From Amaurobius ferox (lineage: Eukaryota; Arthropoda; Arachnida; Araneae; Amaurobiidae): a stretch of 64,000 bases of DNA. The stretch is from NCBI GenBank assembly GCA_951213105.1, contig OX578138.1, positions 63,339,040 to 63,403,039 of the forward strand, given 5' to 3'. Shown here one piece after another: positions 11,890 to 23,077 of the stretch; position 1 is the first letter of the stretch; each line of letters starts with the position of its first letter. The position numbers were made by a program, and so were the translations under genes. The notes beneath the pieces are model-generated. The model saw only the letters and a program-made list of their open reading frames with translations, was not told the origin of the DNA and did not search any database.

Positions 11890-13215
11890 CATTTTATAAC
11901 ACAGTTGAAAAGTGTTTATGACTTTGTTAACAATTTACAACATAATTGAAAACTGTTTATGGCTTTGTTCATTCTGTCTGTCTGTCCGTTAGGACGACAA
12001 CTGCCGTAAAAATGACTTTATCAAAATGAAATTTTAGTATGTTGTTCAGACGGTCTGTAGGACGTATAGGAATATAAATTAATAATATCACCCAATTTGT
12101 TTTGGACTGAACCCTGGTTGAAAAAATGAAATACATTGAACCCTATGGAACCTAATTTTTCAAACATTTTTTAAGTGAATTTAAAATTTACAAATTGCTT
12201 CGAAAGTTTTAGGAAATATTCAAATTATCCCATAAAATATATGAAAACAAATTCTGCAAAATATATTTGGTAGTTTTTTAAATAAAAATTAAAATATTAA
12301 TTACACCCTTTATATGAATAGATCACGTGACCCACTTCAAAATAAAATATGGCATCCATCTTGTGTCAAAATCGTGATTTTAAAAATTACTTTTAATTTA
12401 TATTTTGTGTTGTATCCGTCCTAAAACCACTTAATTTCAGTGCATATGTATTCTGAAACAGCGCAATTACAATATGTTTGAGTTTAAATGATCAATGCCA
12501 TCCATCTTGTGTCAAAATCGAAATTTCAAAGTTCTTTTTAATTTATATTTAGTGTTGTATCCATCCTAAAACCGCTTTATTTTTGCTTAATTTCTGTGCA
12601 TCCGTATTCTGAAACAACAGAATTACAATATATTTAAGTTTAAATGGTCATCAAACTTTGATTATTTATTTCTACAACGAAACCTAATTTTCATTTATGG
12701 AGAATGTAAACAGAGTAGGCTGTAAGATGAGTTGTATAAGAGTTGATAAATTATTTTAACGCAAAATTATTTAGTTCTGGAGTCTGCAATAAAGATGATA
12801 TGAATGAAACATTCATTGATTTTACATAAAAAAAGCAGACGATTTAATGGCAGACTTTTTCGATGAACTTTTATGAATAGCGTTAAATTACTTTTACCTC
12901 CATGGTTTCAAGTTTTTAAGTAGAATAAATTATTGTAGTACTATGATGAATGAAATAAAAATATATGAATGAAATATTTACTGCTTTTACACAGAGAGCC
13001 AGGCGATTTATATTTCGTTGACGTCATTTGAATCAAGTTCGTTTTTTCCGATGAAGTTTAAAATTTTCAAATACAATTAATTATTGCACTATTGTGATAA
13101 TTTTAAAAATATTACCACTTAATGTGTCACATTTTAGGGATGTTTAAATAAAATTAGAGTTGGAAAGTGTATCATAATCAATGCTTTATGCATGCTTAAT
13201 CTTTCTTGTTTTATT
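11890..13215 (+). repeat. Interspersed family A, forward copy 4 with internal duplications
   Basis: The 5' end is present twice in succession (11893-11933 and 11934-11975). The middle block, with CATCCATCTTGTGTCAAAATC, is also duplicated (12351 and 12487). The 3' end with TCATAATCAATGCTTTATGC is at 13165-13210. Confidence 0.75.
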
Positions 13216-13799
13216 TGGGATTATAGAACACTGGTATTTAATATTTCATACAAAAGCTAAAATACTTTCTATTATTTTAAATTTATTGAAGCATATAATA
13301 TGTTCCCATTTTTTTCAACATCGGGATGATTTTGGTTTGCTTTTATTATTATTATTTGAATAATTATTTTCCCCTTTGTTTAAATCGAAATAAAATTAAA
13401 ATATCAAGGCCCCTCATGTATAAATAATCAAAAATAAATCATGAATTCCTGCTTTTGTCGACTTTTTAGCGATAATTCAGCCAAAAAAAGTTAAATCAAT
13501 TTTAGATTCCATTTTATGCGGAAGGCATTTTTACAGACCCATCATAATACGAAAAAAAAAATCTTTCACTTAGTTCATTCACATAGAGAGAAGAAAATGT
13601 GGTTGAACAGACCTATTGTGAAAAATACATTACTTTAATTTCTGGTTTTTGCTGGTGCAGCAAAGCTAAGCATGTTTTATATAGTAAAAAATTTTAATTG
13701 GAGTCACCCTATGGTTCTGAGATATTGATAAGAATAACATCGATATAGTTGGGATATGTATGGATGAAATCGGAGATTTATGAAAAATGTAAACATTTT
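13216..13799. other. AT-rich region with no recognised feature
   Basis: Only short frames; no periodicity and no match to other families seen here. Confidence 0.35.
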
Positions 13800-15500
13800 G
13801 GACGCTTAGGGGGCACAGGACTCTTAAAAGTCACATAAACAGAGTGAATCCCAATGTCTGACGTTTTATTTTGTACCTCTTCTCCTATACATAGATAATA
13901 CCTAAACATTTTACGGCTAATAAGCGAATACATGGGGCAAAGGATAATTTATTTCAATAAGCTGAATCTGATAATAATATTTTTAAACATTGTATAATGT
14001 TTGTGAATTTATTGAAATTTTATTTCGATATATGTTTTTTGCGCGCATGATTCCAGCAAAACTATTTCCTCCAGAAACAAAAATATTGCTGATTATGATA
14101 TAAGATATATTTTATAATAAAAACATTTGAATAATTATTTAAAAATTAAATTTCAAATTTAATTTTTCTTAAACTTTAATTATACATCTGCTTTTTATTT
14201 TGAACTATAACTTCTTGAATGGATATTTTTGCATCACAATCAGCAATATTTTTACTTTCCTTATATACATAATGTATAAGGAAAGTGTTGTGACGGGGTC
14301 GAAAATTCGAATTCGAGTTTTTGACGGGAGAGCACGTTTCCCTGAACACGAATCAAACAAAGTCTGTGCGTGTGTGAGTGTGTGAAAGTATGTGTGTGTG
14401 TGTGTCAGTGAGACTGTGGAGACGATACCTCACGAACGAATGGAGCGATTCGAATGAAATTTGATACAGAAATCACAATCCGTGAATACTGGAAACCTAT
14501 TGTTTTTAAACGTTATCGAATGTTCAGAACCCCCTAAATTTTCGAGTGAAATTTTGAAAAAATCATCAAAAAATCAAAAACTTTAATAAAGTTTCGCAAA
14601 TAGACATTTTTTATGTAATTTTTCCTTAGAAAACGATTTAAATAAACTTTAGAACGCTTGCATGAACCGTTCTCGAGATACTGCACATTTTTTAAATACA
14701 TTTATCAAAAAATACCATAAATTAAAAAAAATATATTAACTGTTGAGAAACCTTTTCACTTTTCATATGTAATATCATGCGATAAATTTGATGGCATCAT
14801 TCTCGTGTATCGAGCCCGTTTCATTCATCAGAAAATATACTTTGAGTAATACTTTTGTATTTGAACACCAGTAGTCATATATCTGCTATAAGAATAACTT
14901 ATTTCTCAGTTTATAACGCTTGGCGAGATTTTGGCGCCGAATTTGGCAGAATGTCGCCAACTTGGGGACTTTTTTAAATGCTGCCAAATTAACAAAAATC
15001 TTTTTAAATGGATAAAAATGACGCTAAATCAATGAAAATGACGACTAATTGACGAAAATTCAATATCTTGGAAAGAACATAAGTATCTACTATGAGAAAA
15101 ACCTATTTTTTTACTGTAAAACTATTAAATTCTTTGTATTATATAAGGAAAATCATGTGTTGCCCACATCAGATTTTTTGTTTCCGGAAGTAGTAGTTTT
15201 GTTGCAATCAAGCGCGCAAGCAACATATATCAAAATAAAATTTTAATAAATTCATGAACATTATACAATTTTTAAAATTATTATTATCAGATTTACCTTA
15301 ATGAAAAATTTATGATATACGAGCTTCAGGTATTCACTTATTAGCCATAAAAATTTTAAGTATTATCGATGTATAGGAGAAGAGGTACAAAATAATATGT
15401 GAAACTTCACGTATTCTCATTGTTTATGGCAATTTTAAGAGTCCTGAGTCCCCGTTAAACATCCGAACCTAAGAGACTAAAATGTAAGCACTTTTTATTT
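13800..15500. mobile_element. Fold-back (long inverted repeat) element carrying a family B insertion
   Basis: The left arm, 13800-14105, is the imperfect reverse complement of 14231-14252 plus 15180-15500. Shared blocks include TTTTGTACCTCTTCTCCTAT (left 13871-13890, its complement near 15375-15395), ATCTGATAATAATA, the GCGCGC block at 14040, and AAAAATATTGCTGATT (14085-14100) against AATCAGCAATATTTTT (14238-14253). The loop is about 125 bases. The right arm is split by family B copy 5, and the uninterrupted left arm gives the pre-insertion sequence. No transposase frame is present, so the element is non-autonomous or not a transposon at all. Confidence 0.75.
14253..15179 (+). repeat. Interspersed family B, copy 5 (well preserved reference copy)
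   Basis: The 5' hairpin is TACTTTCCTTATATACATAA with GTATAAGGAAAGT. Then come the TTCGAATTCGAG block, a TG tract at 14390-14406, GGAGACGATACCTCACGAAC, and GAAATTTGATACAGAAATCA. The GGCGA-rich half is at 14920-15060, and the 3' end is TGCCCACATCAGATTTTTT. Comparison with the empty left arm of the fold-back element places the borders at the T tract on each side; at most a T-rich 5-6-bp duplication is possible. Near its 3' end ATATAAGGAAA echoes the 5' hairpin arm. Confidence 0.85.
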
Positions 15501-15724
15501 GCTTTGTGGGAAATAAGGCAACGTTTATAAATATTCAAGAATAATTTCAATGTTTTGATATTTTGAACTTCCTATTTTTCAATAAAAACTAAAAAGTTTT
15601 TGTTCGCGCGAAATTTTGCTTCACTTTGCTTTCTTTCGCACAAAATATCTTCTAAACCATTAATGAGAGATATAAACAGTAAGGAACAAAAATGTTTAGC
15701 AGAGTATCCAGCTTTTAGTTTAAT

Positions 15725-15985
15725 GGTTTATTTTATAAAGATATTATAGGTTAATGATTTATTTCATAAAGATATTATAGGTTAATGATTTATTTTATAA
15801 AGATATTATAGGTTAATGATTTATTTTATAAGGATATTATAGGTTAAAGATTTATATTATAAAGATATTATAGGTTAATGATTTATTTTATAGAAATATT
15901 ATAGGTTAATGATTTATTTTATAAAGATATTATAGGTTAATGATTTATTTTATAAAGATATTATAAATTAATGATTTATTTTATA
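15725..15985 (+). repeat. 31-bp tandem repeat, about 8 copies
   Basis: The unit ATAAAGATATTATAGGTTAA plus TGATTTATTTT repeats with exact 31-bp spacing at the start (15735, 15766) and little divergence. The preceding bases 15501-15724 contain nothing recognised. Confidence 0.9.
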
Positions 15986-16324
15986 ATTTTTGAGGACTCG
16001 TCTTGTCAATTGGAAGATTGAACATTTTCCGTTTATTAAGTTTTTAATGTTTATTTTTCAAAATCTGAAAGTGCTTGCTATGAACAGTGAACTTCATTTT
16101 ATAGCCCTCAAAAAACCCTACAATTATATGCAACTGGATTTCAGTTGGAATTCTTACTTTTTGAAGTATAGCTGTTATAATTTCGATATTTTAATATTTG
16201 ATCTGGCAAAGTTTTCCAGTTGGAAAAAACAGCATTTAATTATCACGGATGTCTTGTGGTAGCTCAATGTGTTGGTGACATATTGATGCAACAAGCAAAA
16301 ATATTTAATTTTTCATATTATGCG
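15986..16324. other. No supported gene
   Basis: Two overlapping plus-strand frames of about 90 codons (15990-16262 and 16220-16501) have no recognisable motif and run into family D, so I treat them as chance. Confidence 0.3.
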
Positions 16325-17000
16325 ATACAATATAGAGAAAGTATTGCTTACACGAAATGTTTTGAATTCGAGACTTTGAAGCCAATATATGTTTTAAGAC
16401 CTCCTGAACACGTTTTGACTATTTTTGGACTGATGTCTGACTGCCTGTCTGTATGTCTGTGTTCGATTTCTTGCGTACACGATATCCACCACATATGTTA
16501 ATAAATTCTCATGAAACTTTATATCCAGATTTGTTGTCAAAACATTTAGTACTAGATATAATTTTTTGTTTAATTCGAGGGAAAACTTCGAAATTTATTC
16601 AACATTTTATATTTTTTTAACATAGCAGCATAGGAACGAAACATGATCAGGCATGAAAGGGTTTATTTATAGCTCAGTGATCACAAGATTTAATAGTTTC
16701 GATCATGGTTTGTGAAAAATAGACACGATACAGTTTTTGTTGTTCATGCTTTGTTGTTTTTTGTGTCCCCCCCCCCCCCAGAGTGTTCAATATCAAGTAT
16801 GGTATCAATCGAAAGATTTTTTCCAGCCTTTCAAAGTGAAGGGTAATACGCTGTTATTGTAATAATTTGAACCTATAAAACTCATTTTTCAAAAAATTTC
16901 TTGTAAAATTTGATTAAAAAACAAATAAATAAATAAATTTTGGTATGAGAAAATCGCATAGAGTCACACTCCAGGTGATTTTTCAAAGAAATAAGAAAGT
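16325..17000 (+). repeat. Interspersed family D, copy 1
   Basis: From the AATATAGAGAAAGTATTGCT start it passes through CCAATATATGTTTTAAGACC, CTGAACACGTTTTGACTATT, a CTGTCTGT-type tract, then GAAACTTTATATCCAG, and a poly-C run at 16769-16780, ending in GGGTAATACGCTGTTATTG and beyond. The same order is seen at 18586-19240 and, reversed, at 46555-47142. No coding frame. Confidence 0.75.
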
Positions 17001-17372
17001 TGTTGTTGAGACCCAGACCGTCCGACCTACCAGGAAGGTTTAAAGTAACCGTTTGGACGGCCGAGAAGTGACACCCAATTTAGACCGGAACCCAGTGGGG
17101 GAGGCATCCACAGGGACCGTACCCTCCTTCCCCTATTACCAACCTCTCAGAAGGACTTTCGGACCCCCATGTTTAACGTGATCGTACTCCGCATGAACAC
17201 GGCGGCAGTTGTGGCAGCGTGCAAATCCAGCGAGCAAACCACCGGGCTACCGCGCTCGAAATGAGCCAGCAGCAAGCGGTGTTCCCAGGTGGTCACCCAC
17301 CCAAGTACTAACCGCGGCCGATGCTGCTTGACTTCGGTGATCTAACGAGAACCGGTGTTTTCAGCACGGTAA
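17001..17372 (-). mobile_element. 5S rRNA-headed SINE (family R5), 5'-truncated copy
   Basis: The minus strand begins inside a 5S rRNA-like head (17265-17372) with GTTAGATCACCGAAGTCAAG and GGTTAGTACTTGGGTGGGTG, the 5S internal promoter region. A tRNA-like segment lacking the B box follows, then the same body and tail as the tRNA-headed SINEs. The target duplication is GAAATAAGAAAGT (16988-17000) and GAGATAAGAAAGT (17373-17385), one mismatch. The first about 12 bases of the head are missing, consistent with incomplete reverse transcription. Confidence 0.88.
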
Positions 17373-17385
17373 GAGATAAGAAAGT

Positions 17386-17794
17386 GAAATGAACTTTGTA
17401 AAGACGTTTAAATATTGATGAGGTTTGACGAAAGAAAAATAGAATCATGAAATTCTGCTCCGTATTGATGCGCCGCCACTCAGATTTATAGACTCAGATA
17501 AATCTTAAATCTCGTCAGAGATATTCTATAAGTTCAATTTATACACCGCACAGTTAAATAGTAAAATAATATAATACTGACGTAATCTGTGGTCGAGTAT
17601 CCGCCTGAAATCGGAGGGAAAACTAAAATATCTGAATAGTTTACAAGTAATCTGTAGTCCTTTGAAAGCGATGCAAAGATGTGAGCTTGGATTTTGGATC
17701 AGGTTTCTTTTCAAAATATAATGGTTATAATTTCGATATTATAATATTTTGAATTTTTTTTTATAACAATGTTTCTAACGTCGGTATTTTAGTA
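17386..17794. other. No supported feature
   Basis: AT-rich, with one short minus-strand frame (17526-17714) without recognisable features. Confidence 0.3.
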
Positions 17795-18600
17795 TTTTGG
17801 ACAATTTTTCAAAATGCCACTTCGACTCTATTGGGCGGTAGCCGCTGTCGATTTTTTACTTTCTCATTCGCAGTATTGAGGAAGTATCGTTTTTTCAAGA
17901 TAATTTTCGATTTTGATATTTTGATGCCAATATATGTTTTAAGAGTATTTTGGACAGTTTTCAAAATGCCACTTTGGCTCTATTGGGCCGTAGCCGCTGA
18001 TGACTTCTATCTTTCTCATACATAGTACTGAGGAAGTATTGTTTTCAGGATAATTTTCACTTTCGAGGCCAATATATGTTTTAAGAGTATTTTGGACAGT
18101 TTTCAAAATGCCACTTTGGCTCTATTGGGCCGTAGCCGCTGATGCCTTCTATCTTTCTTATACATAGTACTGAGGAAGTATTGTTTTCAGGATAATTTTC
18201 ACTTTCGAGGCCAATATATGTTTTAAGAGTATTTTGGACAGTTTTCAAAATGCCACTTTGGCTCTATTGGGCCGTAGCCGCTGATGACTTCTATCTTTCT
18301 CATACATAGTACTGAGGAAGTATTGTTTTCAGGATAATTTTCACTTTCGAGGCCAATATGTGTTTTAAGAGTATTTTGGACAGTTTTCAAAATGCCACTT
18401 TGGCTCTATTGGGCCGTAGCCGCTAATGACTTCTATCTTTCTCATACATAGTACTGAGGAAGTATTGTTTTCAGGATAATTTTCACTTTCGAGGCCAATA
18501 TATGTTTTAAGAGTATTTTGGACAGTTTTCAAAATGCCACTTCGGCTCTATTGGGCCGAAGCCACTGACGATTTCTTACTTCCTTATACGTAGTATTGAA
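17795..18600 (+). repeat. 142-bp tandem array derived from the family D 5' end
   Basis: TACTGAGGAAGTATTG occurs at 18026, 18168, 18310 and 18452, exactly 142 bp apart, with diverged copies near 17866 and 18594. About 80 bases of each unit match the start of family D (hairpin region, ATTTTCnnTTTCGAGnCCAATATATGTTTTAAGA). The other about 60 bases (from TATTTTGGACAG to the GGGCCGTAGCCGCTGATG block) are specific to the array. The last unit runs straight into a full family D element. Confidence 0.85.
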
Positions 18601-19240
18601 GAAGTATTGTTTTCACGATAATTTTCGATATCGAGATTTTGATACCAATATATGTTTTAAAACTTCCTGAACACGTTTTGACTATATTTTTGAGGTGATA
18701 TCCGTCTGTCTGTCTGATGTCTGTGGTCGATTTCTTGTCACACAATAGCGGCCACAAATATTAATGGACTTTTACGAAACTTTATATCCGGCTTTGTTAT
18801 CAAAACATCTAGCATTTTTTTTTAAATTCGAGCGAAAATTTTATTCTAAATGTTATATTTTTTAACATGGCAGCATAAGAGAAAATTGGACATAATCATG
18901 TATAAAAAGGTTTATTCATGGACCGATGATCACGAGACTTTATACTTTCAATCATTGTTGTCGAAAACAGCCGCAAAACAATTTTTTTGGTTCATGACGT
19001 CATGAGTCCCCCTCAGGGGCGAGTTACCTGCATCCCCAGGGACTACATTATCAAATATGGTACCAATTGAAAAAAAAATTTTCAAAACCTTTAAAGTGAA
19101 AGGTAACACACTATAACTGTAAACATTTGAGCCCATAATACCGACTTTTTCAAAAAATTTCTTATAAAATTTGAAAATATAAAGCTACTAAAAATGGATT
19201 ATGGTAAAAAAAATCGAGTTAAACAACACTCCATTTAATG
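18586..19240 (+). repeat. Interspersed family D, copy 2
   Basis: It begins TACTTCCTTATACGTAGTAT, contains three CTGT units at 18704-18716, then GGCCACAAATATTAATGGAC, GAAACTTTATATCCGGCTTT and the CATGACGTCATGAGTCCCCC block, and ends in GTGAAAGGTAACACACTATA. It directly continues the tandem array. Confidence 0.8.
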
Positions 19241-20489
19241 TTAACTGATTCTCTGATCCATTGTAAGTCATGAACCTAATTTGTTGTACTTGTATACAAT
19301 GGAGAGACGTGAAGAGGCCTATTGATCTTGATAGCACAGTTATCTATTTCTATTTATCTGACAATTGATTATTGAAATCTAAACTGCTCAGGAAAAAGTT
19401 TGCATAAAGTTTATCTTGTGCTATCCTCACCGCATTCTTTAATAAACCTCTGAGCCAAATAGCTTGCTGCCCATTGTCATCCTCCAGCTAGTATTTAAAG
19501 CGCCCGTTATGTATGCAAATGTTTTCAACTGCAAATAAGAGTGATTGAACCAAATTCTAAAATGTTCTAACTCAATAGTTTTGATTAATTATAATGCTCA
19601 TTATGTTGTTGCTGTTGTTGAGACCCAGACCGTCCGACCTACCAGAAAGGTTTAAGGTAACAGTTTGGACGGCCGGGAAGTAATGCTCATTATGTATAAG
19701 AACTTTACGCTGGTACATAGTTTGGCAATTTCTCAATTTTTCTCTACGTGCTAATCTTCAACAGAAAGTCCTTTCCGAATATATTTTGAACGTTAAATGT
19801 TATTCTGGAAATTTCTCTCTTTCTCGTTGCTGAGAATAATTGGTGTTCTCAACAAAGCCATACTTTGGTTTGTATGATAATTTTTTAAAAGCTGAACACT
19901 AAATTCTGGAAACTGTTAATTTGTAGTAAGAAAATTATTACATTAATGAATGAAACGAAAGAAAATTGTGTAATGAATGAAACTATTCCATTCACTGCTT
20001 CGCTTTGTGCCGCATTCAAATTTTTCTTACATTTGATAATAACATTCAAAATGAAAACTATGTAACATCATCACAGCCTGACTTGATCAAGCAATTTTAT
20101 AAGTTAAATACATGAGGATCAATATTTTAAAACATCACTCAAATAATATATTAACTTTAAAATGTTCATAATTACTTACTTTTTAGACCTAGAAACATAA
20201 AACTCTTAATTTTTCAGATCACATAAACAGCTATTTTTCTCCTGGTTTGTTTGCTAAATCTAAAACTAAAATGATATTTAATTAAGGATTCATGACCAAT
20301 GCCCCGTCTGTAACATTTCCCAATATATACTACTTATTTCCTATGCTGATGATGACTTCAGAGACAATGGATTTATTATAGGGGCTTTCATGACATGTAT
20401 CTATTATAGATGACGCTAATCGAATAGAATTCTGTGAATTCTTGTCAAAATAAAAGTTCTGCAAAATGCCAAAAGATTTCAGATCTCTC
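19241..20489. other. Low-copy sequence, no gene seen, one SINE tail insertion
   Basis: Apart from the fragment at 19607-19680, nothing here matches other parts of the window. No frame longer than about 60 codons. It may be unique intergenic or intronic DNA. Confidence 0.35.
19607..19680 (-). mobile_element. Tail-only SINE copy (74 bp)
   Basis: It contains only the 3' tail hairpin (CCGTCC/GGACGG) and the AAC-repeat end of the SINE, flanked by perfect 15-bp duplications TAATGCTCATTATGT (19592-19606 and 19681-19695). The flanking duplication shows that this is an extreme 5' truncation at insertion rather than a later deletion. Confidence 0.9.
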
Positions 20490-20720
20490 TAATTGAAAGG
20501 ATGTTTCCGTGTTTCTCTTCTCGTCATGTAAGCTGTCAAATGATCCGCGCCTTCCTCTGCCCTAAGTGTAACTTTAACCGCAACCTTCAATTCTATCGAC
20601 TGTGGCGATCAACAACAATAACAACAAAAGCTATCAAATACGCCCATATCTCTTAAATTTTTTGTGATCATCTTTCTCGCTCGTGTAGCAATTTTTTTTC
20701 TGTTAGACATAGCACAGAGT
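20490..20720 (+). repeat. Interspersed repeat G, copy 1
   Basis: It matches 26130-26400 in the same orientation: ATTGAAAGGATGTTTCCGTG against ATTGAAAGGAAGCTTCCGTG, then a CTTCTnGTC block, a CTTTAACCGCAACCT-like block, an ACAACAATAAC block, and TTGTGATCATCTTTCT. Class unknown. Confidence 0.6.
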
Positions 20721-20824
20721 AAGGATTAAAAAGTGTCGGTTTTACCATTCTTTGGAGTTTATGTATTTGACAAAGAAATTTCTTACATTGTCGGAATGGT
20801 ATAGAATAGAAATGATATAGAATA

Positions 20825-22355
20825 GGTTGTTTTATATTCATTTTAACTACTTTGTCTTTTTCCTGATGACTGTAGATCGTTTAGTTTTCGAAGCATGTTA
20901 TTTGGTATTATTTTACTTTAACGTTTATTTGACTTATAAAATTGCTTGACACCCTTTAGTATTAAAATATATCTGGGTGTAAACAGTGAAACTTTTACAT
21001 GGTACATCTAACTTACATTATTGCAGATTATCTACATTATATTAATATAAATTATTCACCTTATATAATAAAAATAATATTTTTCCATGATCTTCACAAT
21101 TTTTGTTTCATATGTATAACCTTTAATTTCCTATTGTTGCATTGCTGCAATATGTCACATTTTGTTTAAACTAAAATGTACAAAAATGTCGCTTAAAACC
21201 CAGTGAAAAATAAGAACAAAGCCAAGTAAACGAAATGAGCTGAGCATTTTTCAACATATGAAAGAAAAAATCTGATGTGGGCAACACATGACTTTCCTTA
21301 TATAATGTAATGAATTTACTACTTTTACAGTAAAAAAATAGGTTTTTCTTATGGTAGATACTAATATTCTTTCCAAGATATTGAATTTTCGACAGTTAGT
21401 CGTCATTTTCATTGATTTAGCGTCATTTTTATCCATTTGGAGAGATTTTCGTTAATTTGGCAACATTTCAAAAAGTCGCCAAGTTGGCGACATTCCGCCA
21501 AATCCGTCACTAAAATCTCGCCAAGCGTTATGGACGAAGAAATAAGTTATTCTTACAGCAGACAAATGACTATTGACGTTTAAAAACAAACCTATTAATC
21601 AAAGTATCTTTTTTCATGAATGGAACGAGCTAGATCCACGAGAATGATGTCACCTAATTTATCGTATGGAATTACATATAAAAAGTGAACATGTTTCTCA
21701 GTAGGAAATATTTTTTTTTATTTTATATGACTTTTTGATAATATTTTTGAAAAATGTGCAATATCTCGAGAACGGTTCATGTTAACGTTCTAAAATTTAT
21801 GCCAATCGTTTTCTAATAAAAAATTACATAAGAAATGTCTATTTCCGTAACTTTATTAGTGGTTTTGATTTTTTGACGATATTTTCAAAATTTCATTTGG
21901 AAATTTAGGGGGGTTCTGAACATTCGATTGCGTATAAAAACAATAGGCTTCTAGTGTTTACAGATTGTGATTTTTGTACCAAATTTTGTTCGAATCGGCC
22001 CATTCGTTCGTTAGTTATCGTCTCCACAGACTCACTGACACATACACACACACACACACACACATCACTTCAAAAATGTTTGATTCATGATCAGGGATGC
22101 TTGAAACGTGCTCTCCCATCGAAAACTCGAATTCGAATTTTCGACCCCGTCACATTACCTTCCTTATACATTATGTATATAAGGAAAGTAACAACAGATT
22201 TCGGAACTATAAACAGTCGTAACTACAAAAAGAAAAGGAAACAGAGTCAAATTAAATGTTAAAATAAAATAAAACCAAATAACATGCTTCGAAAACTAAA
22301 CGATCTACAGTCATCATGAAAAAGACAAAGTAGTTAAAATGGATATAAAACAACC
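20825..22355. repeat. Inverted repeat arms of about 110 bp around a family B copy
   Basis: 20825-20934 and 22245-22355 are reverse complements with few mismatches. The core is GATGACTGTAGATCGTTTAG followed by TTTTCGAAGCATGTTATTTG. The 1.3 kb between them holds 330 bases of AT-rich DNA and the reverse family B copy 6. It could be a second fold-back element that received a family B insertion, as at 13.8 kb, or a local inverted duplication. Confidence 0.7.
21262..22190 (-). repeat. Interspersed family B, copy 6
   Basis: A reverse copy: it starts with the complement of the 3' end (AAAAAATCTGATGTGGGCAA), has the GGCGA-type blocks at 21430-21530 and a CA microsatellite at 22041-22064, and ends with the hairpin up to AAGGAAAGTAAC. 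The 102-codon plus frame across it (21954-22262) is the antisense of the conserved repeat block. Confidence 0.85.
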
Positions 22356-22716
22356 TTTTTGAAAATTAAATTATCTACTTTCACACACCTCAAAGGAAAG
22401 CCAGGGTAGTTAAAAATAAATCTATTGCTTTCAGAATCTAAGTGAATTAACATCAATGAAAAGAAAAACGGACGAGATGAATTTATCTTTAAATTGCTTG
22501 AAAAATCTGGTCTTCAAATTTTGTACGTAACTTATAAAAAGTTGGAAAACTTTTAAATTTAACTATAAATTTATGGAGCTTTTATAAGGGGGTAATTAGT
22601 GTGTACACTTTATATTTAATAGAACTGTTGGGCATTTTTATTTTATTTGCAGACTTATTTAATACAGTCATAGAAATTTTCAAAACACAGGAAGTGGCAT
22701 CTCCAAAACCGGAAGT

Positions 22717-23005
22717 TGTTGTTGTTAAGACCCTGACCGTCCGACCTACCAGAAAGGTGTAAGGTAACTGTTTGGACGGCCTGAAAGTGCCATCCAATTT
22801 AGACCGGAACACGCTGGGGGAGGCATCTATAGGGACCGTACCCACCTTCCCGTACCATCAACCTCTCGGAAGGACTTACGGACCCACATGTTTAACGTGA
22901 TCGTACTCCGCGTAAACACACGGCTGCAGTTTTGACAGTGGCGGGAATCGAACTCGGGCCTACCGAGTGCAATTCCCGCACTCTAATCACTGGATTACCG
23001 CATCC
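22717..23005 (-). mobile_element. tRNA-headed SINE (family R), copy 2
   Basis: Same structure as at 7290. The head is degraded (the B-box complement reads GGAATCGAACTCGG), body and tail hairpin are present. The target duplication is CCAAAACCGGAAGT (22703-22716) and CCAAAACCGTAAGT (23006-23019), one mismatch. Confidence 0.88.
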
Positions 23006-23019
23006 CCAAAACCGTAAGT

Positions 23020-23077
23020 TGAAGACCCAGACCGTCTAAGTCATCCAAGGACATAGAGCAGATTTTTGGACGGCCGC
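23020..23077 (-). mobile_element. 58-bp mini-retroposon M2
   Basis: The plus strand begins TGAAGACCCAGACC and ends GGCCGC. It is flanked by CCAAAACCGTAAGT (23006-23019, shared with the SINE) and CCAAAACCGGAAGT (23078-23091). The stem CCGTCT/GGACGG has one wobble-type pair; the inner hairpin TCC-AA-GGA is conserved in position. Confidence 0.8.

Noticed and set aside
13800..15500. Family B copy 5 together with its arms as a single autonomous transposon
   Set aside because: The left arm is uninterrupted and family B occurs elsewhere without these arms, so they are two nested elements; no transposase frame exists.
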